Shown here piece by piece: positions 47,301 to 59,400 of a stretch of DNA of 64,000 nucleotides. Source of the DNA: Xiphias gladius (lineage: Eukaryota > Chordata > Actinopteri > Istiophoriformes > Xiphiidae); NCBI RefSeq assembly GCF_016859285.1, contig NC_053414.1, forward strand, positions 4,609,517-4,673,516, given 5' to 3'. Both the position numbers and the translations under genes were made by a program. The notes beneath the pieces are model-generated. The model was not told the origin of the DNA, made no database searches, and saw only the letters and a list, made by a program, of their open reading frames with translations. The first letter of the stretch is position 1; the number at the start of each line of letters is the position of its first letter.

Positions 47301-50300
47301 ATGGGGATAAAACGTGCAAAACTTCGGCATGGATATGTTCCAACACAATCATAACCGGGAGGCCAAGACAATAACTTCAATGTGACACTTGACAGACACA
47401 TAACTCCACAGTTCCACTGATTCGGTCTATGATGTGATTATTTTTAATATGCTCCATTAACATTGGCGTTTGTGGTGCATTAAGAGATGTCAGTCATTCG
47501 AATGCTCCCCATGTGCAGTTAAGACAAATATGCTGACATAAATGTTTGCAAGTTAATGCACTGATTAAGGTAACTAATGACTGCATTAGTGTAACTGATG
47601 ATGATGTACAGTGAGACACTACAGAGCTTGTTTTTCTCAGATCTGTTTCTGTTTTGTAGGAAAGTCCTGTGATGTCCTTGAAAAGCCTAACCACTGAAAA
47701 TAGATGGTGCAGGCAGCCTGAACCTGACTCTGCTGTGTCTGTCTGTTTTCCAGAACAACAGGACAGTATGGCCACCACTGTTGCTGTCAGCCCCAGCGAA
47801 TACCTTCAGCCCTCCACCGCTTCCACACAAGTGAGTAACAGCCAGATGTCGTGCACTGCTGCTCTCGGTTCCTTTCTGGTTGCACTGTTGAACTCTCCTC
47901 ACGCCGTCTGTAGTTATGCTATTGACACGCGATACTTTTGTGTCGCTGCACAATGCAGGAACATTTTTGGGCCAGGATTGAACTGAGCGACTGATTTTGA
48001 AGCTAATAAACATCTATTTCTTGACGCATTTCAAGCATGAAGTGTGATCTGATGAAGTAAGGCAGCTCGCTAACAAATTTACTCCTTTAGCAGTTCAGAG
48101 TTTCCATACTAACATAAAATCAGTGTTGTGATATGAGTCCAGTTACTAGATTTTTGGAACTTTTACAGGCATTGTAGGCTTTGACTGAAGATGTACTTGA
48201 AAACTCCTAAAGCTAGTAAGTGGACCTCTGAGCTTAGAATGTTTTGTCACAGGAGACTAATATCATGATGAATCTTAAATTTGTCTTAACCTTCTTAAAT
48301 GCTGGCTTGAGGTGTTAATTACTGTTTGGAGTAAAACGAGCCATAAGTGCCTCTCCCAGCCTGGTCATTATATCCACTTAACAGATGCTTTACTTTGTCA
48401 TAATTTTCCTTGTGTGTCTTTTGAAAGCACCAATAGTCATTAAAAGATTTTCACATTATTGTATTTCGATATACATCAACATCAGGTAAAAAGTATGGTG
48501 ATGCTTGATTGATTATATCGGTATCACCTGGCCTGGTCGCAATTTGCATACAGACTTCTTCCTCCCGGGTGATGGCCCAGGTACATTAAGCGGTTCAGTG
48601 TAGATAAAGTGTTTTAAAATAGCTGAAGCTTACATTCATGTAGAATGCCTCCTTGTTCTGCAGCTTGACGATCACACATATGGACCACTGAGGGGCACAA
48701 AAGCTTTGCAGGTGGAAACTCAAACCTACCACACCACTTGTTCGACACTGTTTATGATTCTGCATGTGTAGTTGAAGGCTTACCTGTTGATTTACCTTCA
48801 CTTGTTTATTGTTTAGCTTCTTATCCCCCACCATCACCTCATCTCTTGAGTGCTGACCTGTTTCTGCTCCGTCTGGTTTTAATGTAGACTGTGTGAGCTG
48901 TATCTGAGTTGTTGTGTCTGATTGTGTGTCTCCCTGCAGGACACCCAGCCCTCTCCTCTGGCCCTCCTGGCTGCCACCTGTAGTAAGATCGGCCCCCCTG
49001 CTGCTCAGGTTCCTGTCACCTCTCCTCCAGCGCAGCCGCAGCCTCGCAGGCTCCTCCCTATAAAGCCGGCTCCAATCGCCCCTGCTCCGCCCAAAAACCT
49101 GGGTTTTCTGTCAGCCAAGGGCAATGTGATCCAACTCCCTGCCGGCCTGGGCTCCACGGCCCCTGGCAGCCCCATCGTCCTCACTATCCAGCAGAGCCCA
49201 GCTCGCACCAACACCTCGGCCCCCGCCAACATCCAGTACCAGGTGGTGCCGCAGATTCAGGGTGCCCAGACTATCCAGGTGATGCCTCAGGGTGGTCAGA
49301 TCCAGCTCATACCAGGCACCAATCAGGCCATCATCACCGCTCCCATGACTGTACCAGCCCCTGCGGCCGCCACCACTCCGGTCACGCCGCAGAAGACTGT
49401 AGCCATCAAGCCCACCCCTAAGCTACGGAAGCCAAACAACTCTGCTGCAAACATGGTGCAGCTGCCAAGTGGGCTCACGCTGCCGCTCAACGTGGCGACC
49501 GGAGAGGTGGGGGGGGCTCAAATCGTCACAGAGACAGCAGCTGCCCCTCCCACTCCTGGAAAGGGACGACGAGGGAGGAAGAAGAAAGCGGTACTGGCTG
49601 CTCAGCCTCCACTTCCTCCTCCTGCACAGGCTGCCTCCCCACCCCCAGAGCAGATGGAGACCATCCTGATAGAAGCTGGTGACAACATCATACAGGTACA
49701 TCTGTCAACTGGTGCACACTACATAGCGCTGTCAAAACTGGCCAAAAATGGCGTTTGTTTATTCCTTTTAAAAAACACATACAGACGGATGACAAAGCGG
49801 GTCACTGAATGGTTTGATGAGACTGAAAATGTTGAGAATCATGCGCTGTGACCTTCACAGCCACCGGATCTCAACCCAGTTGAACACCTATGGGAGATTT
49901 TGGAACGACGTGTCATACAGCGCTCTCCACCACCATCATCAAAACACCAAATGAGGGTATTTTTTTTTTCAGGAAGAACGTTGTCCATCCCTCCAGTAGA
50001 GTCTCAGAGACTTGGAGAATCAATGCCAGGGTGCATTGAAGCTGTTCTGGCGGCTCGTGGTCACTGGCGGACTCCTTACTAAGACACTTCATGTTGTTTT
50101 TTCCTTTAATTATTCACCCGTCTGTAGGTTCGACCCATTGGCACATCTGCTTTTGCGCATCATGTCCATAAGAGGGCAAACCAACACAATGAGAGAAATA
50201 ACTACTTGGGTTCATATTTTTGAGATGTGCCCTCAGGTTGCTAGTTCTGGAATGCTAGGCTAACTGTAGCTTCTTAAATTGCTCGGATCGGAGCGCAAAT

Positions 50301-53300
50301 CACTCTCTCTTTGGCCGAGTCGGGCTGTGGACTCTCTGCCATCATTACCACACGGTTGTTGCTGAATTATTCACTCGTTTGAGCTTGACCCACATTTAAT
50401 TTTCAATCAGTGAAAGTGACGACGTGTGAATCCTGTCCGTCATGAAGTGATTCGGTGCAGCGGGGCGGGCCTGTGCGAGGCAGACAGCTGCGGTAGCGAT
50501 GTTTTTTTACAAATTGCATTTAGAATATTCGTTGACAGCCCTATCACTGCACTAAAAATATCAAGTGCTGCGCTAAAAACGCTCAATCTGAAGTTTTCTG
50601 AACCTGTAGTGACCATTGACTGTTTCTGGGCCAGATACAGTTGTTCACCTGTATAGTTGTACCGGTTCATTCTTGATGTTGGGAACACATACAGTGTCTG
50701 TTATTCTAAACTCATTGTTCACTTACGAAGTAAAGGATGTGGATTTAAGCCAGAAACTGGGGAAGGTGCTAAATTACTGGATTGTATGTTGGCTGAAGTC
50801 TATGAGGTTCTGTTCATGGTGCCAGATTGAAACTGTTTTGTCCACTAACTGTTCAAAACACACAGATATTGAATGTACAATGACATCAAACAGATAACAG
50901 CATTTAATCCTCAGCCTTGAGAAGCTGCAAACAAAAGTGAACCACATTTCCACCACAGATCCTCTACAGAAACGCCTAAACTTAATCAGTATTTGTTAGA
51001 GTATTGTTGGCTGAATTCACGTCCTGAGTCCTGCTGAATGGTATTGTGATCTATCCTGTGTTATCACAGGGTAAACTGGAAGCTTCTCTAATATACGTTT
51101 TTATATTAACAATAGATAAGTGGATAAAAAGTGTCACTTTGTTTAATCCTACTCTGCAGTTCCTGTCAGCTCTACGGTGCATTTTAAATCGTTCAGTTCA
51201 TTGTTTTGATTTTATGACGGCAACTTCGCTGTTTTGGTTCACTCTCTCTGCTAACACTCTCTGCATGGTTTCCAGCTGTTTTGAAAGAAGCTCTGAACAC
51301 CTACTGTATGCTACCAAATGGTGGACAAAGTTAGCGACTTGCTGGTGAACATAGTGGTGCATTTAGAAACTAAAGAGATGGATATTTTTTCTCAGGAGTT
51401 GGCAAGAGAGCGAATAGAGGTCTTTTACTGTTCTGCTGCCCCCAAGTGGCCAAAAGTTTGACTAATGCAGGTCTGATGAAATGTGAGCTCACTAATTTGT
51501 GGTGTTATGTTGGCCTGTTTGTTAGAGAGATGGTCCCGTAACTGTACATCAGCAGCCTTAACCCCAACACACTGAATCAAATCCTTCTCATTTATGGCCA
51601 CACCACTCCAGATGTGAGCGTAGGCTAAAGGCCCTGTACCCGAACATCACAGGGTAACCTCTCCTGTCTCTGCATTTGAAGGCTGGTAACAACCTACTGA
51701 TCGTGCAGAGTCCCGGGCAGCCAGCTGTGGTGCAGCAGGTCCAGCTGGTCCAGCCCAAACCGGATTCTCAAGTGGTTCAGATCCCACAGCAGGCACTGAA
51801 GGTGGTGCAGGCCGCCTCCGCCACGCTGCCGCCCGTCCCGCAGAGACAGTCAGTCCCTTCGAACGTGCAGGTCACTCCGACAGAGCCATCACCAACACAG
51901 GTATCCATTCAGACATACTCTCACTTCAAAACCATGTTGTGTAATGAAACTGTTTTATCAGCGCGGACTTTTGATTGGCTGCTATTCAAAGCTGATGTAG
52001 AAATCTAATAAATGTACACCAGTGACATGCATACTGACTTAAATATTACTGTTTAACCTCAGAATCACCATTCATAGCAGAGCTAAAGCTGGGAAGGAGC
52101 ATTCAGCTACTTTTATCATATAGATTAAAACTAATTTACAATAAGTCTTAAAGGCTCAACTGAGTATTTGTGTCCAAGTTTTTCAGTTTTACTCTACATT
52201 TTCAAATTGCAATTTCACTGCATCCAATGTCAAATTCATTCAGAATTAACTTTTAAATGTTGTTTTTTGTCAACATGTAAGTATGCCTAAAGTAGTGCTA
52301 ACAGAGTTAACTATTAAAAATTAAATTTTCTCTCCACAGGAAAACATACAGTGCAGTCTAGTTTAAAGAAAACTTCAGACAACGTTTGAAATTTTCTTCC
52401 CTCAGATCCTCTTCAAAACAGCATCGGGTGAGTGGCAGTCAGTTCTGCTCCAGGACTCGGTCTCCACGACAACGACCCCCACCACGTCGGTCACCACGAG
52501 CACAACCTCGCCGCCGGCTGGCACCAAAAGGACTCTTGCAGGGGGCCGGAAGGAAAGGACTCTGGCAAAAATTGCCCCAGCGGGGGGGATGATAGCGTTG
52601 AATTCATCGCAGCTCTCCTCAGCAGCCCAGGCAGTGCAGACAATCAGCATCAACGGGGTCCAAGTTCAGGGAGTTCCTGTGACCATCACCAACGCAGGGG
52701 GTGAGTTGATGTGGGCTTGTGTATCCAAGTTGTCTCTTAGTTGAGTAAAACAAGAGAGACCCAGCTAAAACCGAGCACAAGGCAATGTCACTGATTTTCT
52801 CACATTTTCTTTATGGCCTAGAGGACAGAATTACTTGTTTAGAAAAAGGCAAGAACATTACAGACCGGGACCACGACCATTTGATAGTGTAATAAAGTGA
52901 ATGTACATATAATTTACCAACTCAAAAAGTGGATTTAGATACATAGGTGGATAGAGAACTTGATGAGTTACAGCAGCCAAGTCATACGTGAATCACAAAA
53001 CAAGAATAACGTAAGGAAACAAAAAGAATTAAATAAGAAAATCGAATAACAAAAACAAATAACTAAAATCTCAACTAGAAAGTGAACTTAAACTAAAAAC
53101 TATGACCATTCTCTAAATAAATACAGTAGTAGTATATATTTAGTGTTAAGTTGCTCTTGAAGAATGTCAACGTGAAACTTCAGTAACCTGTTTGCCTTCA
53201 TTTAACATTTGTTAGAAACAGTATTTTATAAACAAAGATAACATTATGAGATCCTGTAATCGCAAGACAATACAACTGAAAGTCGGCAAACTATAATATT

Positions 53301-55893
53301 GAATTATTGTCCAGCCCGAGGGAAAACTCAGCAAAAAATATCCACCTTGACAGTTAGATGATGTTTTTAAGATGGTTTGAGTTTTTATTTTTGAATGATT
53401 ATTTAATAATACTACTGTGAAATAGCAGTATTTCTAGCAGTATTTCTTAGATTTTCATTTTCTTTCACAGTAAAAATAAAAAAATTCCACGGTTACACAA
53501 TAACCAATAACACAATACCGCATGCAACAAGAAAAACACGACAAACGCAATATATACAATATGACCACACACCTAAAATAAAATACAAAACTTAGAAACA
53601 CACTGACAAGCTCTGATATTATAAAACCAGTGCGTGTTTAGTACGTACTGAAGCCCTACTGCATCGACGATATCATAATAGCAGCGACTGTAAGGCCAAC
53701 GTTTGTTTGTCAAGAGCCGGGTATTTAGGTGCATAGATCAACAACAGCCTGCACTTTGAAACATGGAAAAAACTGCAAATTCTTAATGAACTCCAGTTAG
53801 AGGCCCCATCTGTTTGGAATATATTGTCAACTCATTGCTTTCATGTGTGTATGTACTATGTTAATGTTACCGTTAATCATTAATTAGAATGTCTGTTGAA
53901 TGTGACTTAGTCAGCTGGTAGTCTAATTAGATTTTTAGAGGAACTTGGCTGCTCTCGTAGGAGCCCTGCTGTGTCCCTCACAGTGCGTCTGCCTCTGTGT
54001 TCGTCAGGCCAGCAGCACCTAACGGTGCAGACGATGCAGGGCGGAGGGCTCCAGCTGGCAGCGTCGCAGGGGCAGCCGGCCATCCAGGTAGACCAGACCC
54101 TCACTCTGGAGCTGCCCGGCCAGCCGGGGGAGAAGAAGCGACGCATGGCCTGCACGTGCCCCAACTGCAAGGACGCAGACAAGAGGTGGGTGTGTGTCAA
54201 GACACGGACAAATAGGTGACAATGTTGTATTTTTACTTGCCCAGGTTTTCCTGGCTGTGGTGCCGCGTGAAACATTCAGTCAAGAGACAGTAACAGCTTT
54301 AGAACTGTAAGGCTATAAGAGAATAGTACCAACTGGAAATGGATTTCCTGGACAGATTTTCGAATCGCCGTTAAAATCTCAAATTACTTATTTGCCCTTT
54401 GGCATTATGAGAACTATGTGTCTTAAGTAAAAGCCTATTTGAGATTTCTCCTTCAGACTGAGTCATGTCATCGTTATCTGCTGTTAGCATTGACAGAAAA
54501 GACTGTGAACACAGATCGAATTCTTTGTAGATATGTACTTTGTAAATAAAGTTTCTGCTTGTGAAAAAGTTCAAAGGTTTCGTATAAGCAGAGCAATTTC
54601 TAACCTTTTAAAAATCCCTTTAAGCTTTAAAGACCATTTTGATGCTTAACCCAGAACTAAGAGAGGTTACATTTAATGCTCAGCTGGGCTCTGAAATCTG
54701 TATCTTACCAAATGTGTTCGTGTGTGGACACTCTGCAGGCCCGGGGAGGTGGGGAAGAGGAAGCACATCTGCCACGTCCCCGGCTGTGAGAAGACGTTCA
54801 GGAAAACGTCGCTGCTCAGAGCTCACGTCCGGCTGCACACCGGCGAGAGGCCCTTCGTCTGCAACTGGGTTTTCTGCGGGAAACGTTTCACGCGCAGCGA
54901 CGAGCTGCAGCGGCATGCCAGGACGCACACAGGTGCCGTAGACACTATAACGCACGTAAACACACACACACACACGATTATAAAATCACCTGATGCTTCA
55001 TTTCACAATGAGATAACTCCAAAACCACAGCAAAATTACAATTAAACGCGCACACGCGTAGTTATTTCAGTTAGTTATTATCAACCTATTAACAGTTGAC
55101 AGTTGGGCAGCAATGCTTTATAAGGACTTTGTCGAACGGAAGAGCATCCTAGAAATATGAAAAAAGAAAAGGAAAATATGGCAAGTGATGTGAGTCAAAA
55201 TGAGAGAGAACACATGATACTATAGGCAGAGAATATTATGAAGGATTGGTAAAGTAAGTAGTAAAGCCAGATCAGTAGTAAGAGCTCAAAGGACGTTGGC
55301 ATCATGTCTGAATCTTTGCTCTGGCTGTGTTTTTTTTTTTTTTTTAAATATGAGCATGACTTTAAGTAGAGCGCCACAACATGGATGAAATCATAACGCT
55401 TCCAGTAGAGATATTTATCGGGATAAAAACCATCTTCACAAGTGTACAACAAAAACGTAAACTACAATTTTTTTGTACACTGTACTTAGAGCCTGGCGGA
55501 AAAATCGGCCTCGATTATCTTATTGAAAATACACTGGTGTCGGTGTATATGTCGGCAAATAATAAACAAGAAATTGTGGCAGAGAAATACCAAAGACGTG
55601 TTTGAGGTTTATTTTAAAGTAGTATCAGTATTATATCCACCAGAGAGCACAGAAGTTTATTTTACACGTTAACATGTCTCACTAAAAAGAGATCTCAGTT
55701 CCCAGTTTTTTTCACTCATGTTATGTTATATTATTATGTTTATATATGTTGTTGCTGGATTTTCTTTAAAACTGTCAACTATCAATCACGGCATTGGCCA
55801 CAAAAATCGGTGTATCAGTCGGGCTACATTTTTAACGGTTTGATGAAAAGTAGAGAGAAAAAACATGATGCTTAACAAAAGACAAAAAGAGAG

Positions 55894-55929
<36 letters not shown>

Positions 55930-56488
55930 TGATTATACTCATAGTCCAGCAAGTACAAGAAGAGTTTCGATCCCAAAACGATTTAACATGCACTTTTGCA
56001 GTGAAGAAGGAATTTGATTGCACAATGGAAAAAACCCCACTAGAAGGATCTCAGCATTTTACTCCTGTAAGCTGCAGGAATAGAATTAAAAGAGTTTTAT
56101 GATAGTTTTGAGTGTGTGAACTCCTCATGTACTTGCGTATTTGAAATTAATTTCTTTAAAGTGCTAAATTTTGTAAAATGGAAATGGTATGTTGGATGTC
56201 AACTGCAAGTAGGTAGGTGATAATATTGATTTATTGCCCAGTACTAAGCAAAAACTTCAATAAATATCTTTAGTTTTTGCAAGCAAACTGCATTGTGTTG
56301 CCCCGGGCCTGTCTGGAAGACTTTCCCCCATTAATTTGACGTCAGAATCATTAACCCCCCTCACCCTCTTTTTTGTTTGCCCCACAGGAGACAAGCGGTT
56401 TGAGTGCAGCCAGTGTCAGAAACGCTTCATGAGGAGCGACCACCTGACGAAGCATTATAAGACTCACATAAACACCAAGAACCTGTGA
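44343..56488 (+). CDS. sp2: sp2, Sp-family zinc-finger transcription factor
   Basis: Eight coding exons: 44343-44349, 47754-47830, 48940-49695, 51682-51900, 52406-52700, 54008-54185, 54739-54932, 56388-56488. They total 1827 nt, or 608 aa plus stop, close to human SP2 (613 aa as recalled). The Sp box [16 protein letters not shown] is at residues 33-48. Gln/Ser/Thr-rich activation sequence follows ([24 protein letters not shown]), with a basic GRRGRKKKA stretch (237-245). The buttonhead box is CTCPNC (500-505). Three C2H2 fingers lie at 522-544, 552-574 and 582-602, ending THINTKNL. By family knowledge Sp2 is a nuclear regulator of cell-cycle and housekeeping promoters, often acting with NF-Y at CCAAT sites. 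All zinc ligands are intact. Confidence 0.96.
44350..47753. other. sp2 intron 1
   Basis: A 3.4-kb intron. Its first 600 nt remain moderately CpG-rich and include GCTAGC-palindrome-rich sequence near 44740-44810. The rest is AT-rich with no recognised element or RNA. Confidence 0.75.
47754..47830 (+). CDS. sp2: sp2 coding exon 2
   Basis: The acceptor gttttccag precedes AACAACAGGACAGTATGGCC. The exon encodes the second Met and [20 protein letters not shown], ending in phase 0 before GTGAGT. The upstream part of the longer local ORF (from 47669) is intron. Confidence 0.93.
47831..48939. other. sp2 intron 2
   Basis: AT-rich intron of 1.1 kb. Nothing recognised. Confidence 0.75.
48940..49695 (+). 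CDS. sp2: sp2 coding exon 3
   Basis: A 756-nt exon (residues 29-280) with acceptor cctgcag. It carries the Sp box, the Gln-rich region and the basic GRRGRKKKA stretch, and ends [13 protein letters not shown] before GTACAT. The open frame continues 156 nt past the donor into transposon-derived sequence; this tail is not coding in the spliced gene. Confidence 0.96.
49696..51681. other. sp2 intron 3
   Basis: Holds the transposase relic (49780-50085) near its start. The rest is AT-rich with short meaningless ORFs. A short motif TGCCCCCAAGTGGCC near 51437 resembles a piece common in fish repeats. Confidence 0.7.
49780..50085 (+). mobile_element. Tc1/mariner-like transposase C-terminal relic
   Basis: Conceptual pieces [17 protein letters not shown], then stop, [50 protein letters not shown] and LAARG. 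The DLNP-EHLW motif contains the third acidic residue of the DDE catalytic triad. Internal stops and frameshifts show it is dead. Only the 3' end of the transposase is present. Confidence 0.75.
51682..51900 (+). CDS. sp2: sp2 coding exon 4
   Basis: 219 nt, residues 281-353: [20 protein letters not shown], then [20 protein letters not shown], ending PTQ before GTATCC. The acceptor tgcatttgaag lacks a strong pyrimidine run but gives exact homology (IIQ-AGNNLL). Confidence 0.95.
51901..52405. other. sp2 intron 4
   Basis: 505-nt AT-rich intron with no recognised feature. Confidence 0.8.
52406..52700 (+). CDS. sp2: sp2 coding exon 5
   Basis: 295 nt, residues 354-451 plus one base, acceptor ttccctcag. 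It reads [20 protein letters not shown], a Thr/Ser/Pro-rich stretch, [20 protein letters not shown], then [19 protein letters not shown]. These match the KIAPAGSIISLN and [15 protein letters not shown] blocks of SP2. The correct frame differs from the long local ORFs. Confidence 0.95.
52701..54007. other. sp2 intron 5
   Basis: 1.3-kb AT-rich intron. No named repeat or RNA recognised. Confidence 0.75.
54008..54185 (+). CDS. sp2: sp2 coding exon 6, buttonhead box
   Basis: 178 nt, acceptor ttcgtcag. It reads [20 protein letters not shown], then [19 protein letters not shown] and ADK. C500, C502 and C505 form the buttonhead CXCPXC motif. Donor AAGAG/GTGGGT. Confidence 0.96.
54186..54738. other. 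sp2 intron 6
   Basis: 553-nt AT-rich intron, no recognised feature. Confidence 0.8.
54739..54932 (+). CDS. sp2: sp2 coding exon 7, zinc fingers 1 and 2
   Basis: 194 nt, acceptor ctctgcag. Finger 1 is [18 protein letters not shown] and finger 2 [19 protein letters not shown]. The linkers HTGERPF and ARTHTG are intact, as are contact-region residues typical of Sp factors (KTS and RSDELQR). Donor ACAG/GTGCCG. Confidence 0.97.
54933..56387. other. sp2 intron 7
   Basis: 1.45-kb AT-rich intron with a short CA tract at 54958-54975, just after the donor, and a GT tract at 55897-55927. No other feature recognised. Confidence 0.75.
55897..55927 (+). repeat. (GT)n microsatellite
   Basis: A perfect GT tract of about 31 nt in sp2 intron 7. 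Confidence 0.9.
56388..56488 (+). CDS. sp2: sp2 coding exon 8, zinc finger 3 and C terminus
   Basis: Acceptor ccccacag, coding [20 protein letters not shown], then [12 protein letters not shown] and TGA at 56486-56488. Finger 3 has the RSDHLTKH recognition helix typical of Sp/KLF factors. The end TKNL matches human SP2 as recalled. Confidence 0.97.
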
Positions 56489-59400
56489 GCAGACTGTGTA
56501 CCGAGGGTACACACAGACAAACTCTCAGAGACTAGAGACTGTGTTAGAGGAAGAAGGTGCAGAGGAGACGATACCAAGGGAGTGTCAGTGACTTATCCCA
56601 TAATGGGAAATACTCCAAAAAGACAGTCCCTGCGTCTCCTCTCACTCCTCTAGGACACTGTGTAGCGTGGTGTACAAAGAAATCCTTCCTGGTGGACTTC
56701 AAAAATGATCCAGCAAATTTATTAATAATAGATTTTTTTCCTTTTTCTTTTTTTTTTCCTCTGGTCTGAGTGCAGGCCAGAACCAGTTCCAACTGAACGT
56801 GTAAGATGACGAGATGGCGAGGCTTCAGGTGCAGATGCTTAACTCTGCTTGCTTATTAACGAACTTCTCTCGGGGAAGGACGAACACAGAATTATTCAGA
56901 CACCAACACCCAAGACCGCAGGACTCCAGTCACAGTTTGGTTTTTGTTTTTCTGCTTCCAAACCCTGCTTGGTTTTTTTTTTGTTTGTTGTGGAACACCG
57001 GGAGCTCCCAGAAATTGGCTGTCGAGAACCAAAAAAGGAAAAAAACAAAACTTAAACCATGTTTTGTAAATTTATCAGAACTTTTTTTTACCTTTGTTTT
57101 AAGTTATTTGTGTTTTTAGCAGGAGTGTCTGCTGATTTACCCAAAAAAGTTGGGACCATTAAAAAAAAAAAAAACAACTCCCCTTAGAAGACTTTTTAAA
57201 ACCTTTAGAAGTTTACATTGGCTACTTTTAAAGTGCGTAAATGCATACTATTATACATAATATTGATGATGATAAAAAACTATAACATTTTTTCATACAA
57301 TTGTTAGAAGTTGATTTACAGAGTAGGCATGTAGCAATCCTGACATAAAAAGAGAAAAAGAATAAATGAGACTTAAAGTTAAAAACAGGAGGCGTAAAAT
57401 TTTACAGCAGAAATACAAATGGAGTATAAAAAGAACATTTTAACACATGTACAGCGTTGCTTTGAGGATACAAGTGAGCCTGGCCCGAGCTCTTCCAGTG
57501 AGGCAACACGAGACCTGGTGCCTCTGATGGCAAAGTCTAAGATACAGTCCAGTAGCCTCCACGGCCTCAGAGCCAAACGGCAACACTTCAGGATGATTTC
57601 AGACTTGGAAAGGGTTAAACGTGCAAACTTCGGGGCCGGAAGTCGCTGTGCCTTAAAACTTGTCGTTAACATTTTAAAATCAGCTTACGCACAAACACGC
57701 CACAAGCAAAGAGCGGCTGGAATCGGAGCAGTATAGTGACGTCTTGGTGAAGGCCGCACGTGCATTGATCTGAATGCGACAAAATGATGGTACGGAAGAA
57801 ATTTCAAGGATAATAAATGTTACAGAATTTGTTTAAATTAACAGAAGCAGAACTGCACACCCCTCAAACACCTGTGGCAAAGTCTCAAATACTGTCTAGT
57901 GCCTGGTTGATTGAGTTTCTGTGGCTGGGACAGCATCATGGAGACAATGTCGGACAACTTAAGGAAAACTGAGGACATTTCATGAGGGGGCCTGAGTTTC
58001 CCCGTTTCTAATGGTTCTTCAAATAAATGTTCGCATCTTCCAAATCGACTTTATGATCAGGGATGATCTCACAGAGTGAGAATATATAATCGGGGAGTAA
58101 TAGAGGACCAGGGATTACGTGCTGCGTTTCGAGCGTTCAACTCTCTGCAGCACATCTTCGTTTCCTGTGTAGTCAAGGGTGACAGGGCTGAGTTGATGCC
58201 CCTTACGCAAATCCAATAGTTTTTAAAAGTTTGGGAAATAATGTCTAAGGTTTCTTGAGTCCCCAGGTGCTAAGGATTTATTTCAGTGAAATATTATCAC
58301 CCGCTCATAAACCTGCTCATACCCCTCTTTTTCCCCTTGAGATTCAAATCGGGTTGCCGCATAGATGGTTATCCGGCTCGGATACCACAACAGGTACGCT
58401 TACGTCTAGGGCTGGGTATCGGACTTCGATATTTTTAGGTACCGAAATGTTTCCATAGCACTGAGTATCGAAGATGTCAAGCGATGAGACTTGGCGCCAA
58501 ACGTTTGGCCAGATTTCATACTCTCTACTTCTTCTTTAATCACACACATTAGTTCCTGACTTAAATCAAAGCGCTGCCAGTTTCAGACGGTGTTCTGAAC
58601 CTAGCAGCGTTCTTAAAGTTCTTAGAATGGCTGCTTGTGTTACGACAACATTTATCGTTATTATCAACTTAACATCTTGTACTTCTTTTGTCAGCCGAAA
58701 AAGTTTTCTTCATCGTGGCGAATATCATAGAAAAAATACCTTTTATGCTTCTCAAAGAAAGATAAAAAAAAGAATTGAAAATTTTGGTACCTGTGCCGAG
58801 CGATACCCAGCCCTACTTACTCCTTGTGTACTTCTTAAAAAAAAAAAAGAGAGAGCGAGCAAAAAAATTCCAAGGTAACTGTGTTATTCTGCTTTACTCC
58901 GGCTATAGTTTTAATCTGGTGATTTGTAGCCTATGCATTGCTGTACATACGATCGGATTTCCAGTTGTTTTGTCTAACTCGACAATCACGTTACAGATGC
59001 AAAAAAAAAAAAAAAAAAGAAGAAAAAGAAAAGAAAAGCAAAGGAAAAAAAGCTTTCTCAGGCCTTGGATCAGTTACTTTGTACACGGATTTTTTCCAGC
59101 TATGTGATAGCTTTAATTCTGGATTTTCACTCGAGACGTTTTTGTTGATATACTGATGACCAGCATTAGGCTTCCTGTACAGTATTCACGCAAGTTACTT
59201 AAATACCATTTGCTTTACAGCAAACATACCGTCGCTTATATCGTTTTTGATATAATGAAGGTGTACTGACCTTCCACTAACAGGTCGTCAGTCAGTGTGA
59301 AGCCTGGATTTGTATGGGAGCTCCTTTTTATTTAAGAAATACACCGACCTATTATTAAAATAAGCTCTTTGGTCAAATTAGCTCGGTTCCATCGGACAGC

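Noticed and set aside
49696..49851. C-terminal extension of the sp2 exon 3 ORF
   Set aside because: It follows a GT donor, is not in SP2 of other vertebrates, and enters transposase debris; treated as intron.
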